Positions 15,146-23,378 are shown, counted from the stretch's first letter. The stretch is DNA of 64,000 bases from Butyrivibrio proteoclasticus B316 (GCF_000145035.1 NC_014387.1:2346001-2410000); one strand, 5' to 3'. Notes: generated by a model not told the origin, from the letters alone. Made by a program: numbers and translations.

Positions 15146-15635
15146 GACAATTCACCCAGCATCTTCTCGGCATCATCTGCGGCTTTGACCTTATCATTTG
15201 CTCTGATGATCACGCCCTCTTCATCAATCAAGTATGTCGTTCTGACTACGCCCATGGATGTTTTTCCATAGTTTTTCTTCTCTTTCCAAACATCGTAGGC
15301 TTCTATCACCTTGCGCTCAGGATCAGCAAGCAGGGTGAACGCAAGTCCGTAGTTTTTTTCAAACTTCTTGTGTGATGCAACTGTGTCTTTGCTTACTCCA
15401 AGAACAACTGCACCTTTTTCAGTAAATTGAGGATATCTCTCTGAAAAGCCGCATGCCTGCTTGGTACAGCCGGAAGTATTATCCTTGGGATAAAAATACA
15501 GAATAACCTTCCTGCCTCTGTAGTCCTTGAGGGAATGCATTTCCCCATTCTGATCAGGAAGTTCAAAATCTGGTGCCTTTGTTCCTACTTCTAACATGGT
15601 AAATCCTCCTAAAAAATGGACCGTTAACTCCGTCC
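14964..15635. repeat. 672-bp direct repeat, copy 1 (bcp plus start of yaaA)
   Basis: Matches 19159-19830 without gaps. I count nine substitutions over 672 bases, and only one changes Bcp. The repeat runs from 38 bases upstream of the bcp ATG to about codon 60 of yaaA. Confidence 0.95.
15142..15597 (-). CDS. bcp: thioredoxin-dependent peroxiredoxin Bcp (copy 1)
   Basis: A 151-residue Bcp/PrxQ-type peroxiredoxin. The peroxidatic cysteine is in YPKDNTSGCTKQACGFSERY, with the second (resolving) cysteine five residues later, the PrxQ atypical 2-Cys arrangement. FELPDQNG, VLGVSKDTVASHKKF and RTTYLIDEEG are standard. It reduces hydrogen and organic peroxides with thioredoxin. AGGAGG lies seven bases before the ATG. 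A second copy differing at one residue lies at 19337-19792. The promoter region upstream differs between copies. Confidence 0.95.
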   Translation of the reverse strand: MLEVGTKAPDFELPDQNGEMHSLKDYRGRKVILYFYPKDNTSGCTKQACGFSERYPQFTEKGAVVLGVSKDTVASHKKFEKNYGLAFTLLADPERKVIEAYDVWKEKKNYGKTSMGVVRTTYLIDEEGVIIRANDKVKAADDAEKMLGELS

Positions 15636-15677
15636 CAATGTCATATAGATAAGGAAATGCAGTAAATGCGAAATAGG

Positions 15678-15710
15678 CACGCTACGTTCTGCAGATTATA
15701 CAGTAGCGTG
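15678..15710 (-). promoter_or_regulatory. dyad around a TATAAT box upstream of bcp copy 1
   Basis: CACGCTAC (15678-15685) and GTAGCGTG (15703-15710) form 8-bp arms around a minus-strand TATAAT (15695-15700), about 100 bases before bcp. The arrangement suits a repressor covering a -10 box. The rest of the 305-bp gap 15598-15902 shows no gene. Confidence 0.4.
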
Positions 15711-15902
15711 GACATCTACGTGACACCGCTTTTATTTTAGACTAATATCACGTTGTTTCGCAATGATTAATGCAAAACAGCTTATTTGGAAACAATAATT
15801 AAATTTGTCATATTTATGATCATTTTATCAATATTATTTACTATTGGTACACAACATATGTTATGCTCAATATAGCAATAAATTTTCACGGAGATTACGT
15901 TC

Positions 15903-18389
15903 ATGCCACTTGCCTCAGACAATAGTCAGGAACGCAAAAAAATCGCGAAATACGTGGTTGCCAATATCGAGAAAGCATTGGAAAATGACTGGGTTAAAGT
16001 ATATTACCAGCCTGTTGTTCGCGCGCTCACAGGGCAGCTTTGCGGCGCTGAATCTCTGGCAAGATGGATCGACCCTGAAATGGGATTTCTTTCACCTGAT
16101 AAATTCATAGGCGCTCTCGAAGAGAGCAGGCAAATCCACAAGCTTGACTGCTGGATCGTTAAAAAAGTCTGCTCCGACATTTCAGAGCGTATTCATAATG
16201 GCCTCGACGCAATTCCTGTGTCCATCAACTTTTCGCGCCTTGACCTTGAAGCCACTGACATGCTCAAGGTTTTGGAAGATGCCGTGGACGAGTACGATAT
16301 TCCAAGGGACTACATTCATGTTGAGATAACCGAGAGCATGATCGTATCTGACGCCGAGATGATGTCCGGCATGATAGAGCGCTTCAGGAGCACCGGCTAT
16401 GAGGTGTGGATGGACGACTTTGGTAGCGGTTATTCCTCTCTTACCGTCCTTAAGGACTACCATTTTGACACCCTGAAGCTGGATATGTCATTCCTTCGCT
16501 CCTTTGACGATAAATCCAAGGCCATAATCACTTCAACAGTTATCATGGCAAAAGAAATTGATGTCATGACACTGGCAGAAGGCGTGGAAACCAAGGAACA
16601 GGTGGAGTTTCTCAAGAATATCGGCTGTGGCCGGCTCCAAGGCTACTACTATGGCAAACCTATGCCAATAGATGATTTTTTTGACCATATCAAAAATTGC
16701 GGCATAGACATTGAAAAGAGGCAATGGCGCCATTTCTATGACGTAGCAAGTTTCTCCGCAAGACGTACGGATGAACCTTTGGCCATTATTGAAAATAACA
16801 ACGGAGTTTTCAGAACTCTTTTCATGAATGAAATTTATAAGACACAGGCTTTTGGCAGATCTTATGATCAGGAAATGATTGATCAGAAAGTGCTCAATTC
16901 CAACTCTCCTCTGAATACTCAACTCAAGAAATTTGCTGATACCATTGAGCATAGCAGGAATCTTGAAACCTTCTACTTCACTGTTGACGGAAATATTCTT
17001 TGTCTAAAAGGAAAAGAAATAGCTGAAAACGCAGGAAGCCATATATACATAAGCTCCATCCGCAATATTTCTTCTGATGCCAATATTGAAAAGAGAAACA
17101 GTCTTGACTTCAGGTTAAAAGAAATAAATCACATGTTTGACACAGTGGCACAGATCAATCCTTCCAATAACACAATCATTCCACTGGTTGGAAAATTCCG
17201 TTATATGAGGGACGTCTCCAGCGATGGCATGGATCTTAATACCTATACCCAAAAGTTCAAAGAGGAATATATTGCTCTGGCTGACGCGAAGAAATTTGAC
17301 GTTTTCTGCGACTGGTCTACGCTTAACAGCCGCATAGAAAATAACTCAAAAGGCTATGTTGAGTGTATGTTCAGGATCAAACAAAGTGATGGCAATTATG
17401 AGTGGAAAGGCTTATCGCTCATGCAGATCCCAGGTACAGAAGGAAAAGAATTCCTCATGTGTACAAAACCGACTCCTGACGATACAGGCATAATCCTTCA
17501 AAAAATCCAGCAGCTTTACAACCCCGAGGATTACGGGCTTGAAGCCAGTGACTCACAGATGTATGCAAGCATGTGGGAAAGAACTGTAGCCTCCTCACAT
17601 CTAAAGTTCTTTTGGAAGGATAAAAACAGGAGGTTTTTGGGCGCCAGCAAAGCTTTTCTTGACTTCTACGGTTTTACCATCGACGATATCCTCGGTAAAG
17701 ACGATGAGGACATGGGCTGGCATACCGACGGCAAAACGTACAGAGATGACGAACTCGACGTTCTTTCTAAGGGAACCGTAGTTTCCGGCGTTCCGGGATA
17801 CTGCATCGTCAAAGGTGTTGTCCACAACATCATTTGTTTCAAGACCCCTATATATGATGGCAATAAGATCACCGGTCTAATGGGGTATTTCTTTGATGTT
17901 GATGAGGAAATGGCCCGAATAAACAAGCTTTATAACGTAAAAAGAACAGACACCGTTACCGGTTGTATGAATAAAAAAGGTTTCCTTGATGCCCTGATAG
18001 ATTATTCCCAGAACTACCATAATCTGGGGCGTGATTTTGCGCTTATTATACTTAGAGACACAAAGCATGCCAGAGTTGTTGCTGACTATGGAGAAGACTT
18101 TATCAAAAAGCTCTTGCATCGAATGGGGCAGGAAATACTGAATGTCACAAAGGACAAATGCGCTGTAGCCCGAATGATACAGTCAGAATTTGCGCTTCTT
18201 TTATATACGGATAACCAATCTGAAGTGGATGAGTTATGCCTTCAGTTAAAAGAAGCTATTGAATCCATCAGAGAACTTGATGGTAACAAAATGACATTAA
18301 AGGTTAGTACTTCCTATATGTTCAGATCTGATGAGAGCGCCACCGATGAAAATATGTACCCAATGGTCCTTGATCGGTTGCAACAGTAA
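15903..18389 (+). CDS. EAL-domain c-di-GMP phosphodiesterase with PAS and degenerate GGDEF
   Basis: An 828-residue soluble protein with the EAL domain first. EAL residues are intact: ESLARW near 50 (serine replacing the alanine of EAL), VSINFSRLD, HVEITES, DDFGSGYSS, LKLDMSF, LAEGVETKEQ and LQGYYYGKP. A region at about 270-530 is shared only with the EAL protein at 38652-40259. A PAS-like domain follows (about 553-670, FFWKDKNRRFLGASKAFLDF), and then a GGDEF-like domain (about 680-828) in which the signature is replaced by MIQSEF, so it cannot make c-di-GMP. CGGAG precedes the ATG. It likely hydrolyses c-di-GMP to pGpG under control of the PAS input. It interrupts the duplicated bcp segments. 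Confidence 0.85.
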   Translation: MPLASDNSQERKKIAKYVVANIEKALENDWVKVYYQPVVRALTGQLCGAESLARWIDPEMGFLSPDKFIGALEESRQIHKLDCWIVKKVCSDISERIHNGLDAIPVSINFSRLDLEATDMLKVLEDAVDEYDIPRDYIHVEITESMIVSDAEMMSGMIERFRSTGYEVWMDDFGSGYSSLTVLKDYHFDTLKLDMSFLRSFDDKSKAIITSTVIMAKEIDVMTLAEGVETKEQVEFLKNIGCGRLQGYYYGKPMPIDDFFDHIKNCGIDIEKRQWRHFYDVASFSARRTDEPLAIIENNNGVFRTLFMNEIYKTQAFGRSYDQEMIDQKVLNSNSPLNTQLKKFADTIEHSRNLETFYFTVDGNILCLKGKEIAENAGSHIYISSIRNISSDANIEKRNSLDFRLKEINHMFDTVAQINPSNNTIIPLVGKFRYMRDVSSDGMDLNTYTQKFKEEYIALADAKKFDVFCDWSTLNSRIENNSKGYVECMFRIKQSDGNYEWKGLSLMQIPGTEGKEFLMCTKPTPDDTGIILQKIQQLYNPEDYGLEASDSQMYASMWERTVASSHLKFFWKDKNRRFLGASKAFLDFYGFTIDDILGKDDEDMGWHTDGKTYRDDELDVLSKGTVVSGVPGYCIVKGVVHNIICFKTPIYDGNKITGLMGYFFDVDEEMARINKLYNVKRTDTVTGCMNKKGFLDALIDYSQNYHNLGRDFALIILRDTKHARVVADYGEDFIKKLLHRMGQEILNVTKDKCAVARMIQSEFALLLYTDNQSEVDELCLQLKEAIESIRELDGNKMTLKVSTSYMFRSDESATDENMYPMVLDRLQQ

Positions 18390-18415
18390 GCATTAACTCA
18401 AGAAGCTTCCCGCCT

Positions 18416-19102
18416 TTATTTGTTTTTCTTACTTTGCTTTTTATTCTTTTTCAAGTAAACAACCACAACCAAATAAACTAGAACAGCTATCACTGCTCCC
18501 AGGATAAAAAAGCCATACTGATTATCTATCATTTTTTCTGCACTGAATGTGTATAGGAAAATGTGAGGAAATCTTGCAACGAAGGTTATTAAAAGCCACA
18601 TGATCACATTTTCCCCTGAGTAAAAGCCAAGCCACGCGTAGGTATCCTTGGGAAGTGGCAGGAACATGAACATGATATGCACCAATATCGGATTTTTGTT
18701 AAAGATAAGTTCCTCAACGCGGGTGAGCTTGTCCTCCGGGAAAAGATAAAGAAGAAAACTTCTACCAAATTTTTTCCCAATGAGAAAAGCTGCTGTATTG
18801 CCAAGGGTGGCAAAAAAATCGCACAAGATAGCTCCTTTAACGCCTCCCAATATGAATCCGGCTGTGAGGTAAAAGGGAAGGCCGGGTATGCAATTTGAGA
18901 GTGTCTGGAAGAATACGAATAATCCAAACACCAGATAGGCAAGAATTCCCTTTTCTTCCACGTAAGCCCTGAAGGCATCCACATCTCCCACAAAAGCGAT
19001 CATGGGTCTTCCGATGAAATAATATATGCCAAGCAGGAAGACTGCTATAAATATTATAATTATGCTGGTTCTCACTAATGATCTTTTACTATTCGCATGC
19101 AT
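18416..19102 (-). CDS. TVP38/TMEM64 (DedA-like) membrane protein
   Basis: A 228-residue membrane protein with about five hydrophobic segments. It has the VTT-domain signature FFQTLSNCIPGLPFYLTAGF, then GAILCDFFATLGNTAAFLIGKKFGR, where the G-x3-A-x3-G-x2-GR pattern is diagnostic. A strongly basic tail (KKNKKQSKKNK) ends the protein. Related DedA/TVP38 proteins help flip lipid carriers or act in envelope and metal homeostasis. The start at 19102 overlaps the truncated yaaA copy by 14 bases and has only a weak ribosome binding site. The gene may therefore have been captured downstream of the duplicated segment. Confidence 0.8.
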   Translation of the reverse strand: MHANSKRSLVRTSIIIIFIAVFLLGIYYFIGRPMIAFVGDVDAFRAYVEEKGILAYLVFGLFVFFQTLSNCIPGLPFYLTAGFILGGVKGAILCDFFATLGNTAAFLIGKKFGRSFLLYLFPEDKLTRVEELIFNKNPILVHIMFMFLPLPKDTYAWLGFYSGENVIMWLLITFVARFPHIFLYTFSAEKMIDNQYGFFILGAVIAVLVYLVVVVYLKKNKKQSKKNK

Positions 19103-19340
19103 CTTCTATTTTTTGATCTTTCATTTCTTTTTCTAAAAAAGTGCCAGAAATCCAATTAATAAAATTCTGTTCCGCAATCTTGTCATTACAATTCCATAGC
19201 CTCTGCAAATCTGCATATGACTGCATTCTAAGCCAATCAAGGATTTTTTTGGTTTGATCCAAAAAGACCGGTAATCCTTGGTGCTCAAGAGTATCAGTAT
19301 CGATGTTCATTTTCTTTGCAGGAGACAAAATGATTCTCAT
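19089..19340 (-). pseudogene. yaaA: truncated second copy of yaaA
   Basis: The first 60 codons match yaaA at 15145 (MRIILSPAKKMNIDTDTL to NCNDKIAEQNF). The frame then runs into unrelated sequence (INWISGTFLEKEMKDQKIED) and stops. About 190 of 249 residues are lost, including most conserved YaaA motifs. It overlaps the end of bcp copy 2 as ATGA, exactly as in the intact copy. Confidence 0.9.
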
Positions 19341-19830
19341 GACAATTCACCCAGCATCTTCTCGGCATCATCTGCGGCTTTGACCTTATCATTTGCTCTG
19401 ATGATCATGCCCTCTTCATCAATCAAGTATGTCGTTCTGACTACGCCCATGGATGTTTTTCCATAGTTTTTCTTCTCTTTCCAAACATCGTAGGCTTCTA
19501 TCACCTTGCGCTCAGGATCAGCAAGCAGGGTGAACGCAAGTCCGTAGTTTTTTTCAAACTTCTTGTGTGATGCAACTGTGTCTTTGCTTACTCCAAGAAC
19601 AACTGCACCTTTTTCAGTAAATTGAGGATATCTCTCTGAAAAGCCGCATGCCTGCTTGGTACATCCGGAAGTATTATCCTTGGGATAAAAATACAGAATA
19701 ACCTTCCTGCCTCTGTAGTCCTTGAGGGAATGCATTTCCCCATTCTGATCAGGAAGTTCAAAATCTGGTGCCTTTGTTCCAACTTCTAACATGGTAAATC
19801 CTCCTAAAAAATGGGCCGTTAACTCCGTCC
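19159..19830. repeat. 672-bp direct repeat, copy 2 (bcp plus start of yaaA)
   Basis: Second copy of 14964-15635, offset by exactly 4195 bases. Outside the repeat the flanks are unrelated. The EAL gene and the TVP38 gene lie between the copies. Confidence 0.95.
19337..19792 (-). CDS. bcp: thioredoxin-dependent peroxiredoxin Bcp (copy 2)
   Basis: Identical to the copy at 15142-15597 except for one conservative change (DEEGVIIRAN becomes DEEGMIIRAN). The peroxidatic and resolving cysteines of SGCTKQACGF are intact, so the protein should be active. Its leader shares only 38 bases with copy 1, so it has a different promoter and probably different control. The near absence of divergence points to a recent duplication or gene conversion. 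Confidence 0.95.
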   Translation of the reverse strand: MLEVGTKAPDFELPDQNGEMHSLKDYRGRKVILYFYPKDNTSGCTKQACGFSERYPQFTEKGAVVLGVSKDTVASHKKFEKNYGLAFTLLADPERKVIEAYDVWKEKKNYGKTSMGVVRTTYLIDEEGMIIRANDKVKAADDAEKMLGELS

Positions 19831-19953
19831 ACTAGTCACACCTCGGGCGAACTTTGTCAAACTGCTCAGGAATAGTATCAAATATTTCTATCAAGCAATT
19901 TAATTATACAGTATTGCTAAAATCATGCGTAAAAAAATAATACAGATGGAATC

Positions 19954-20067
19954 ATGAGTAGCTGCGGCCTGTACAGATCCAAAGGAAATCTTATCCAACT
20001 TGAGAAGCACAAGACGGATTACATTATCGTAGATCCAACAAAAAGCGCAAGCATAACTACCACTTAA
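19954..20067 (+). CDS. possible 37-residue ORF
   Basis: ATG 19954 opens a frame reading MSSCGLYRSKGNLIQLEKHK, then TDYIIVDPTKSASITTT, with only a weak GGA upstream. I do not recognise it. It is the only protein-like frame in the first part of the 1.1-kb gap 19831-20937; it may be a remnant. Confidence 0.2.
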   Translation: MSSCGLYRSKGNLIQLEKHKTDYIIVDPTKSASITTT

Positions 20068-20202
20068 TTATTTTAGCAAGCAAAAAAAATTTTTTTGCCA
20101 CAACATCATCTTCATTCGTATATATAAGCAGATAAGAAAAAACAACCATTTCACTTTACGTGGCATATGCTTCACGAGCGGCAGAAATAGTTGCTAAGTT
20201 GT

Positions 20203-20268
20203 AAAAAAAGCATCCACAGCAAAGGTGACGACGTTTCACCAGAGCCTAGGGATGCTATTTTCTTTTCT
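20203..20268 (+). terminator. elaborated hairpin terminator with conserved apical motif (copy 1)
   Basis: Outer stem AAGCATCC/GGATGCT (20209-20256), then internal AAA/AGA bulges and an apical GGTGA-CGACGTT-TCACC hairpin, followed by a T-rich tail. The 26-base core CAAAGGTGACGACG...CACCAGAGCCT is the same in the copy after uraA (22331-22390), although outer bases differ. No gene directly upstream explains this copy. Confidence 0.6.
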
Positions 20269-20352
20269 TCCAAATCTCTTTTTGTAATTCTGACAATCTA
20301 TTCGCCATCCAGGGAAATGAATTATATAATTATCATATCTCTTTATTCAATA

Positions 20353-20407
20353 TAGCTTCTGTAATATTAGCTTCTGCAATATTAGAATCTATAATAGCTT
20401 CTATAAT
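20353..20407. repeat. short tandem repeat, about 15-bp unit
   Basis: TAGCTTCTGTAATAT is followed by TAGCTTCTGCAATAT, then degenerate units TAGAATCTATAA and TAGCTTCTATAAT. AT-rich, noncoding, and 28 bases before dyad array A. Confidence 0.7.
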
Positions 20408-20434
20408 TGAGGTAATAGAGGGATTCTTTACGGA

Positions 20435-20765
20435 TTCTTTTTGGTATTAATATACTGCAAGATGTCTCATTTTTCACCCTGTGCAGTAAATAAAAATTCT
20501 TATTACTGCACCACAACAATTACTAGTATTGGTACAGTAATATTTTTCTATAATTTACTTTTCCTGCCAGATTTATTACTGCAAGAATAAGATATTCAGA
20601 TATATGCAGTAAAAATAATAGACATATCCTGTAGAGATTTGAAAACTGTGTCTTATACAGTAAGCACATTACTGCACAAACATAGTTTTTTTACCAGATA
20701 CAGTATTTAAAGAAAACATCTACTGCACAGCTTCAAAATTCTTATATTATGCAGTATACACACTA
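20435..20765. repeat. dyad array A (TACTGCA/TGCAGTA hairpins), homologous to array B
   Basis: About 330 bases hold six successive dyads whose arms are variants of TTACTGCA and TGCAGTAA: 20453-20488, 20513-20540, 20577-20612, about 20628-20663, 20669-20705 and 20721-20756. Arms are perfect 7-mers in the first, third and sixth. CAGTA motifs are often 51 bases apart (20484/20535, 20607/20658, 20701/20752). The whole segment aligns with 23050-23378. No coding frame is present. It ends about 170 bases before the uraA start. Confidence 0.8.
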
Positions 20766-20937
20766 ATCCTTTTTCCCAATTTCCCCATTTTCCCCTGATA
20801 ATAGATATATGAGCATCTGCAAATCATACTCTATAACATTGAAAAGCTGTAATTTCCTTCAAGAAGTCCTACATTTTTGCGTTGTATATGATATACTATC
20901 GATGAAAAAAATAAAATATTTCCTGGAGGAGGAAAAA

Positions 20938-22314
20938 ATGGGAGAAAAAAGACAGGCTATTTATGATGCCACGACGTTGGGGAAACCTAAAATGGCGCTA
21001 TTAGGATTGCAACACATGTTTGCGATGTTTGGAGCGACTATTTTGGTTCCGATTTTAGTTAATGGTTATTTCAATGGTGAAGGACTTTCAGTCCAGGTTA
21101 CTCTTTTCTTTGCCGGTATTGGCACTCTTTTATTTCATCTTTTATCTAAGTTTAAAGTTCCCGCATTTTTAGGTTCATCATTTGCTTTCCTTGGTGGTTT
21201 TGCTACAGTAGCTAATTTGAATACAGGTAAATATGCCAATATGACTTATGGAGAAAAGCTTCCATACGCTTGTGGCGGAATTGTAGTTGCAGGACTTCTT
21301 TATCTGGTACTCGCTCTTATTATTAAGTTAGTAGGAGTAAAGAAGGTAATGCATTTCCTTCCACCTGTAGTTACCGGCCCTATTATCATTTGCATAGGCC
21401 TTTCACTTGCGCCATCAGCAGTAACCAATGCTTCTGCAAACTGGTTTTTAGCACTGGTTGCTCTTTCAGTAGTAGTCATCTTTAATATATGGGGAAAAGG
21501 GATGTTCAAGATTATCCCAATCCTCATGGGAGTTGTGATTTCATATGTTGTTGCACTTGTAATGTACGGCTTTGGCTTTACTAACGCAGATGGAAGTGCG
21601 ATCATCAATTTTGCTCCTGTCGCACAGGCAAGTTGGGTAGGACTTCCTCCATTCCAAATTGCAAAGTTTGATCTTTCAGCAGTTTTGGTTATGGCCCCTA
21701 TCGCGATCGCTACAATGATGGAGCATGTTGGAGATATATCTGCTATATCAGCAACAACAAGTAAGAATTTCATTGAAGATCCTGGACTTCACAGGACATT
21801 ACTTGGCGATGGACTTGCAACAGCTGTTGCAGGACTCTTTGGTGGACCAGCTAATACAACATACGGTGAAAATACAGGTGTTCTTGAACTTTCCAAAGTA
21901 TATGATCCCAAGGTTGTTGAGCTTGCAGCAGTATATGCTATAGTAGTAAGCTTCATTCCAAAAATATCTGACGTCATTGGTACAATGCCAACAGCAATTA
22001 TTGGTGGTATCAGCTTTATTTTGTACGGAATGATTTCCGCTATAGGTGTTCGTAATGTAGTAGAAAACAAGGTTGACTTTACAAAGTCAAGAAATCTGAT
22101 CGTAGCAGCAGTAATACTTGTATCAGGACTTGGTTTTTCAGATGGTATCACATTTACAATTGGTTCAACATCTGTAACATTGACTTCACTCGCAATCGCA
22201 GCATTACTTGGAATTGTTTTGAATGCAATTCTTCCCGGTAATGATTATGACTTTGGCGTTAATCACAAGGGTGATATCAATAGAGGCGTAAGCTTCAATA
22301 ACGATGTAGCTTAA
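20938..22314 (+). CDS. uraA: uracil permease (NCS2 family)
   Basis: The start is the ATG at 20938, directly behind GGAGGAGG; the open frame begins earlier but without a site. The 458-residue protein has about 14 hydrophobic segments and the UraA signature: GLQHMFAMFGATILVPILV at the N-terminus, VLVMAPIAIATMMEHVGDI (glutamate binding the uracil ring) and TTYGENTGVLELSKVYDP, which distinguishes uracil from xanthine carriers. It imports uracil with protons. An elaborated terminator follows. The 630-bp leader side contains array A, but I see no PyrR-type attenuator. Confidence 0.9.
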   Translation: MGEKRQAIYDATTLGKPKMALLGLQHMFAMFGATILVPILVNGYFNGEGLSVQVTLFFAGIGTLLFHLLSKFKVPAFLGSSFAFLGGFATVANLNTGKYANMTYGEKLPYACGGIVVAGLLYLVLALIIKLVGVKKVMHFLPPVVTGPIIICIGLSLAPSAVTNASANWFLALVALSVVVIFNIWGKGMFKIIPILMGVVISYVVALVMYGFGFTNADGSAIINFAPVAQASWVGLPPFQIAKFDLSAVLVMAPIAIATMMEHVGDISAISATTSKNFIEDPGLHRTLLGDGLATAVAGLFGGPANTTYGENTGVLELSKVYDPKVVELAAVYAIVVSFIPKISDVIGTMPTAIIGGISFILYGMISAIGVRNVVENKVDFTKSRNLIVAAVILVSGLGFSDGITFTIGSTSVTLTSLAIAALLGIVLNAILPGNDYDFGVNHKGDINRGVSFNNDVA

Positions 22315-22330
22315 GCTTCATCAAAGCTCA

Positions 22331-22390
22331 AAACAGCATCCCCGGCAAAGGTGACGACGTTTCACCAGAGCCTGAGGATGCTGTTTTTTA
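22331..22390 (+). terminator. elaborated hairpin terminator with conserved apical motif (copy 2), after uraA
   Basis: CAGCATCC/GGATGCTG outer stem (22334-22383), GGC/GCC, internal AAA/AGA, apical GGTGA-CGACGTT-TCACC, then GTTTTTTATTT. It starts 17 bases after the uraA stop. The core is identical to 20220-20245. Confidence 0.8.
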
Positions 22391-22410
22391 TTTATTGGCA
22401 ACAAACTGAA

Positions 22411-22848
22411 CTATACGCTTGGTCTCTTCATGATAATATCCAATGCCTGTTCCATCTCAGCGGCAAGCTTGGGAATGATTGCGAGATCAGCAGGAAGCCA
22501 ATCAACGCTATTCAGCTCACTATACTCAAGCCATTTTGCTGCTTCATGTTCTAGGAGTTGAAGTTCTCCTTCCACTACTGTTGCCCAATAGCAATTCATA
22601 TGCAGGTGGAACTTTTCATAGTCGTAATCAATTACATCAATCAGTTCATGTACTGCTATCTCAGCGCCAAGTTCCTCTCGTATTTCCCGAACCAGGGCTT
22701 GCTCAGGTGTTTCCCCTTCCTCTATCTTTCCTCCGGGAAACTCCCAGCCGTCTTTATATTCGCCGTAGCCACGCTGCGTGGCAAAAATTTTCGTTTTCTT
22801 TTTGTAATCGTCACAGATAATTGCTGCAACAACATTGACTGTCTTCAT
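22411..22848 (-). CDS. mutT: MutT-like 8-oxo-dGTP diphosphatase (Nudix)
   Basis: A 145-residue Nudix protein with the MutT layout: NVVAAIICDDYKKKTKIFAT at the N-terminus and EFPGGKIEEGETPEQALVRE leading into IREELGAEI. This is a complete Nudix box with the preceding FPGG that MutT uses to position the oxidised guanine, and a C-terminal LEYSELNSVDWLPAD. It would hydrolyse 8-oxo-dGTP and prevent A:T to C:G changes. AGGAAG precedes the ATG. The gene converges on uraA; the uraA-mutT segment is bracketed by dyad arrays A and B. Confidence 0.85.
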   Translation of the reverse strand: MKTVNVVAAIICDDYKKKTKIFATQRGYGEYKDGWEFPGGKIEEGETPEQALVREIREELGAEIAVHELIDVIDYDYEKFHLHMNCYWATVVEGELQLLEHEAAKWLEYSELNSVDWLPADLAIIPKLAAEMEQALDIIMKRPSV

Positions 22849-23049
22849 AATCTGCTTCCTTTTTTCGAATTTGGTCTGGTCATTTATAGGGCCATTTTCT
22901 GTGTTATCGCCCCAAACAAGTAACAGAACAATGCCTTATTTCTTTTTATATCATGTTTCCAAACACTTTATTGTTCAGAAAATAGTATATATTATCAAGT
23001 CTGCTCTTTTCAGGTTCCTTTTGATGATCAATCCTCATTATATTGTTTT

Positions 23050-23378
23050 CTTTTGGTATTAGCTTACTGCAAAGTGTCATATTTTTCGCCTTGTACAGTA
23101 AAAGAAAAATCTTATTACTGCATCATAACAAATACTAGTATTGGTACAGTATCATTTTTCAATTATTGATTTGTTCTGCCAGATTTATTACTGCAGGAAT
23201 AAGATATTGTAGATATCTACAGTAAAGAATTTTGACATTTACTGTAGAAATTTGAAAACTATATTTATACAGTAAGCACATTACTGCATAAATATAGTTT
23301 TTTTACAAGATACAGTATTTCTAAAAAATGTCTACTGCATATTTTCAAAATACATATATTATGCAGTAAGCACATGAT
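23050..23378. repeat. dyad array B, homologous to array A
   Basis: Six dyads in the same order as array A: TTACTGCA at about 23064, 23113, 23187, 23281 and 23333, plus TTTACTGTA at 23237, each facing CAGTAA or CAGTAT 25-35 bases on. Blocks such as GGTATTA, CTAGTATTGGTACAGTA, CTGCCAGATTTATTACTGCA and AGTAAGCACATTACTGCA are nearly the same in both arrays. The rest of the gap 22849-23402 shows no gene. Confidence 0.8.

Noticed and set aside
20068..20100. A-tract/T-tract palindrome as terminator
   Set aside because: GCAAAAAA/TTTTTTGC has no GC-rich stem and no separate T tail; probably just a curved AT tract.
20809..20937. N-terminal extension of uraA
   Set aside because: The frame is open, but the 43 extra residues do not match the family, and the strong GGAGGAGG lies directly before ATG 20938.
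20435..23378. Integron attC sites around uraA-mutT
   Set aside because: Dyads lack the paired R-box pattern (GTTRRRY/RYYYAAC) and no integrase is in the window.
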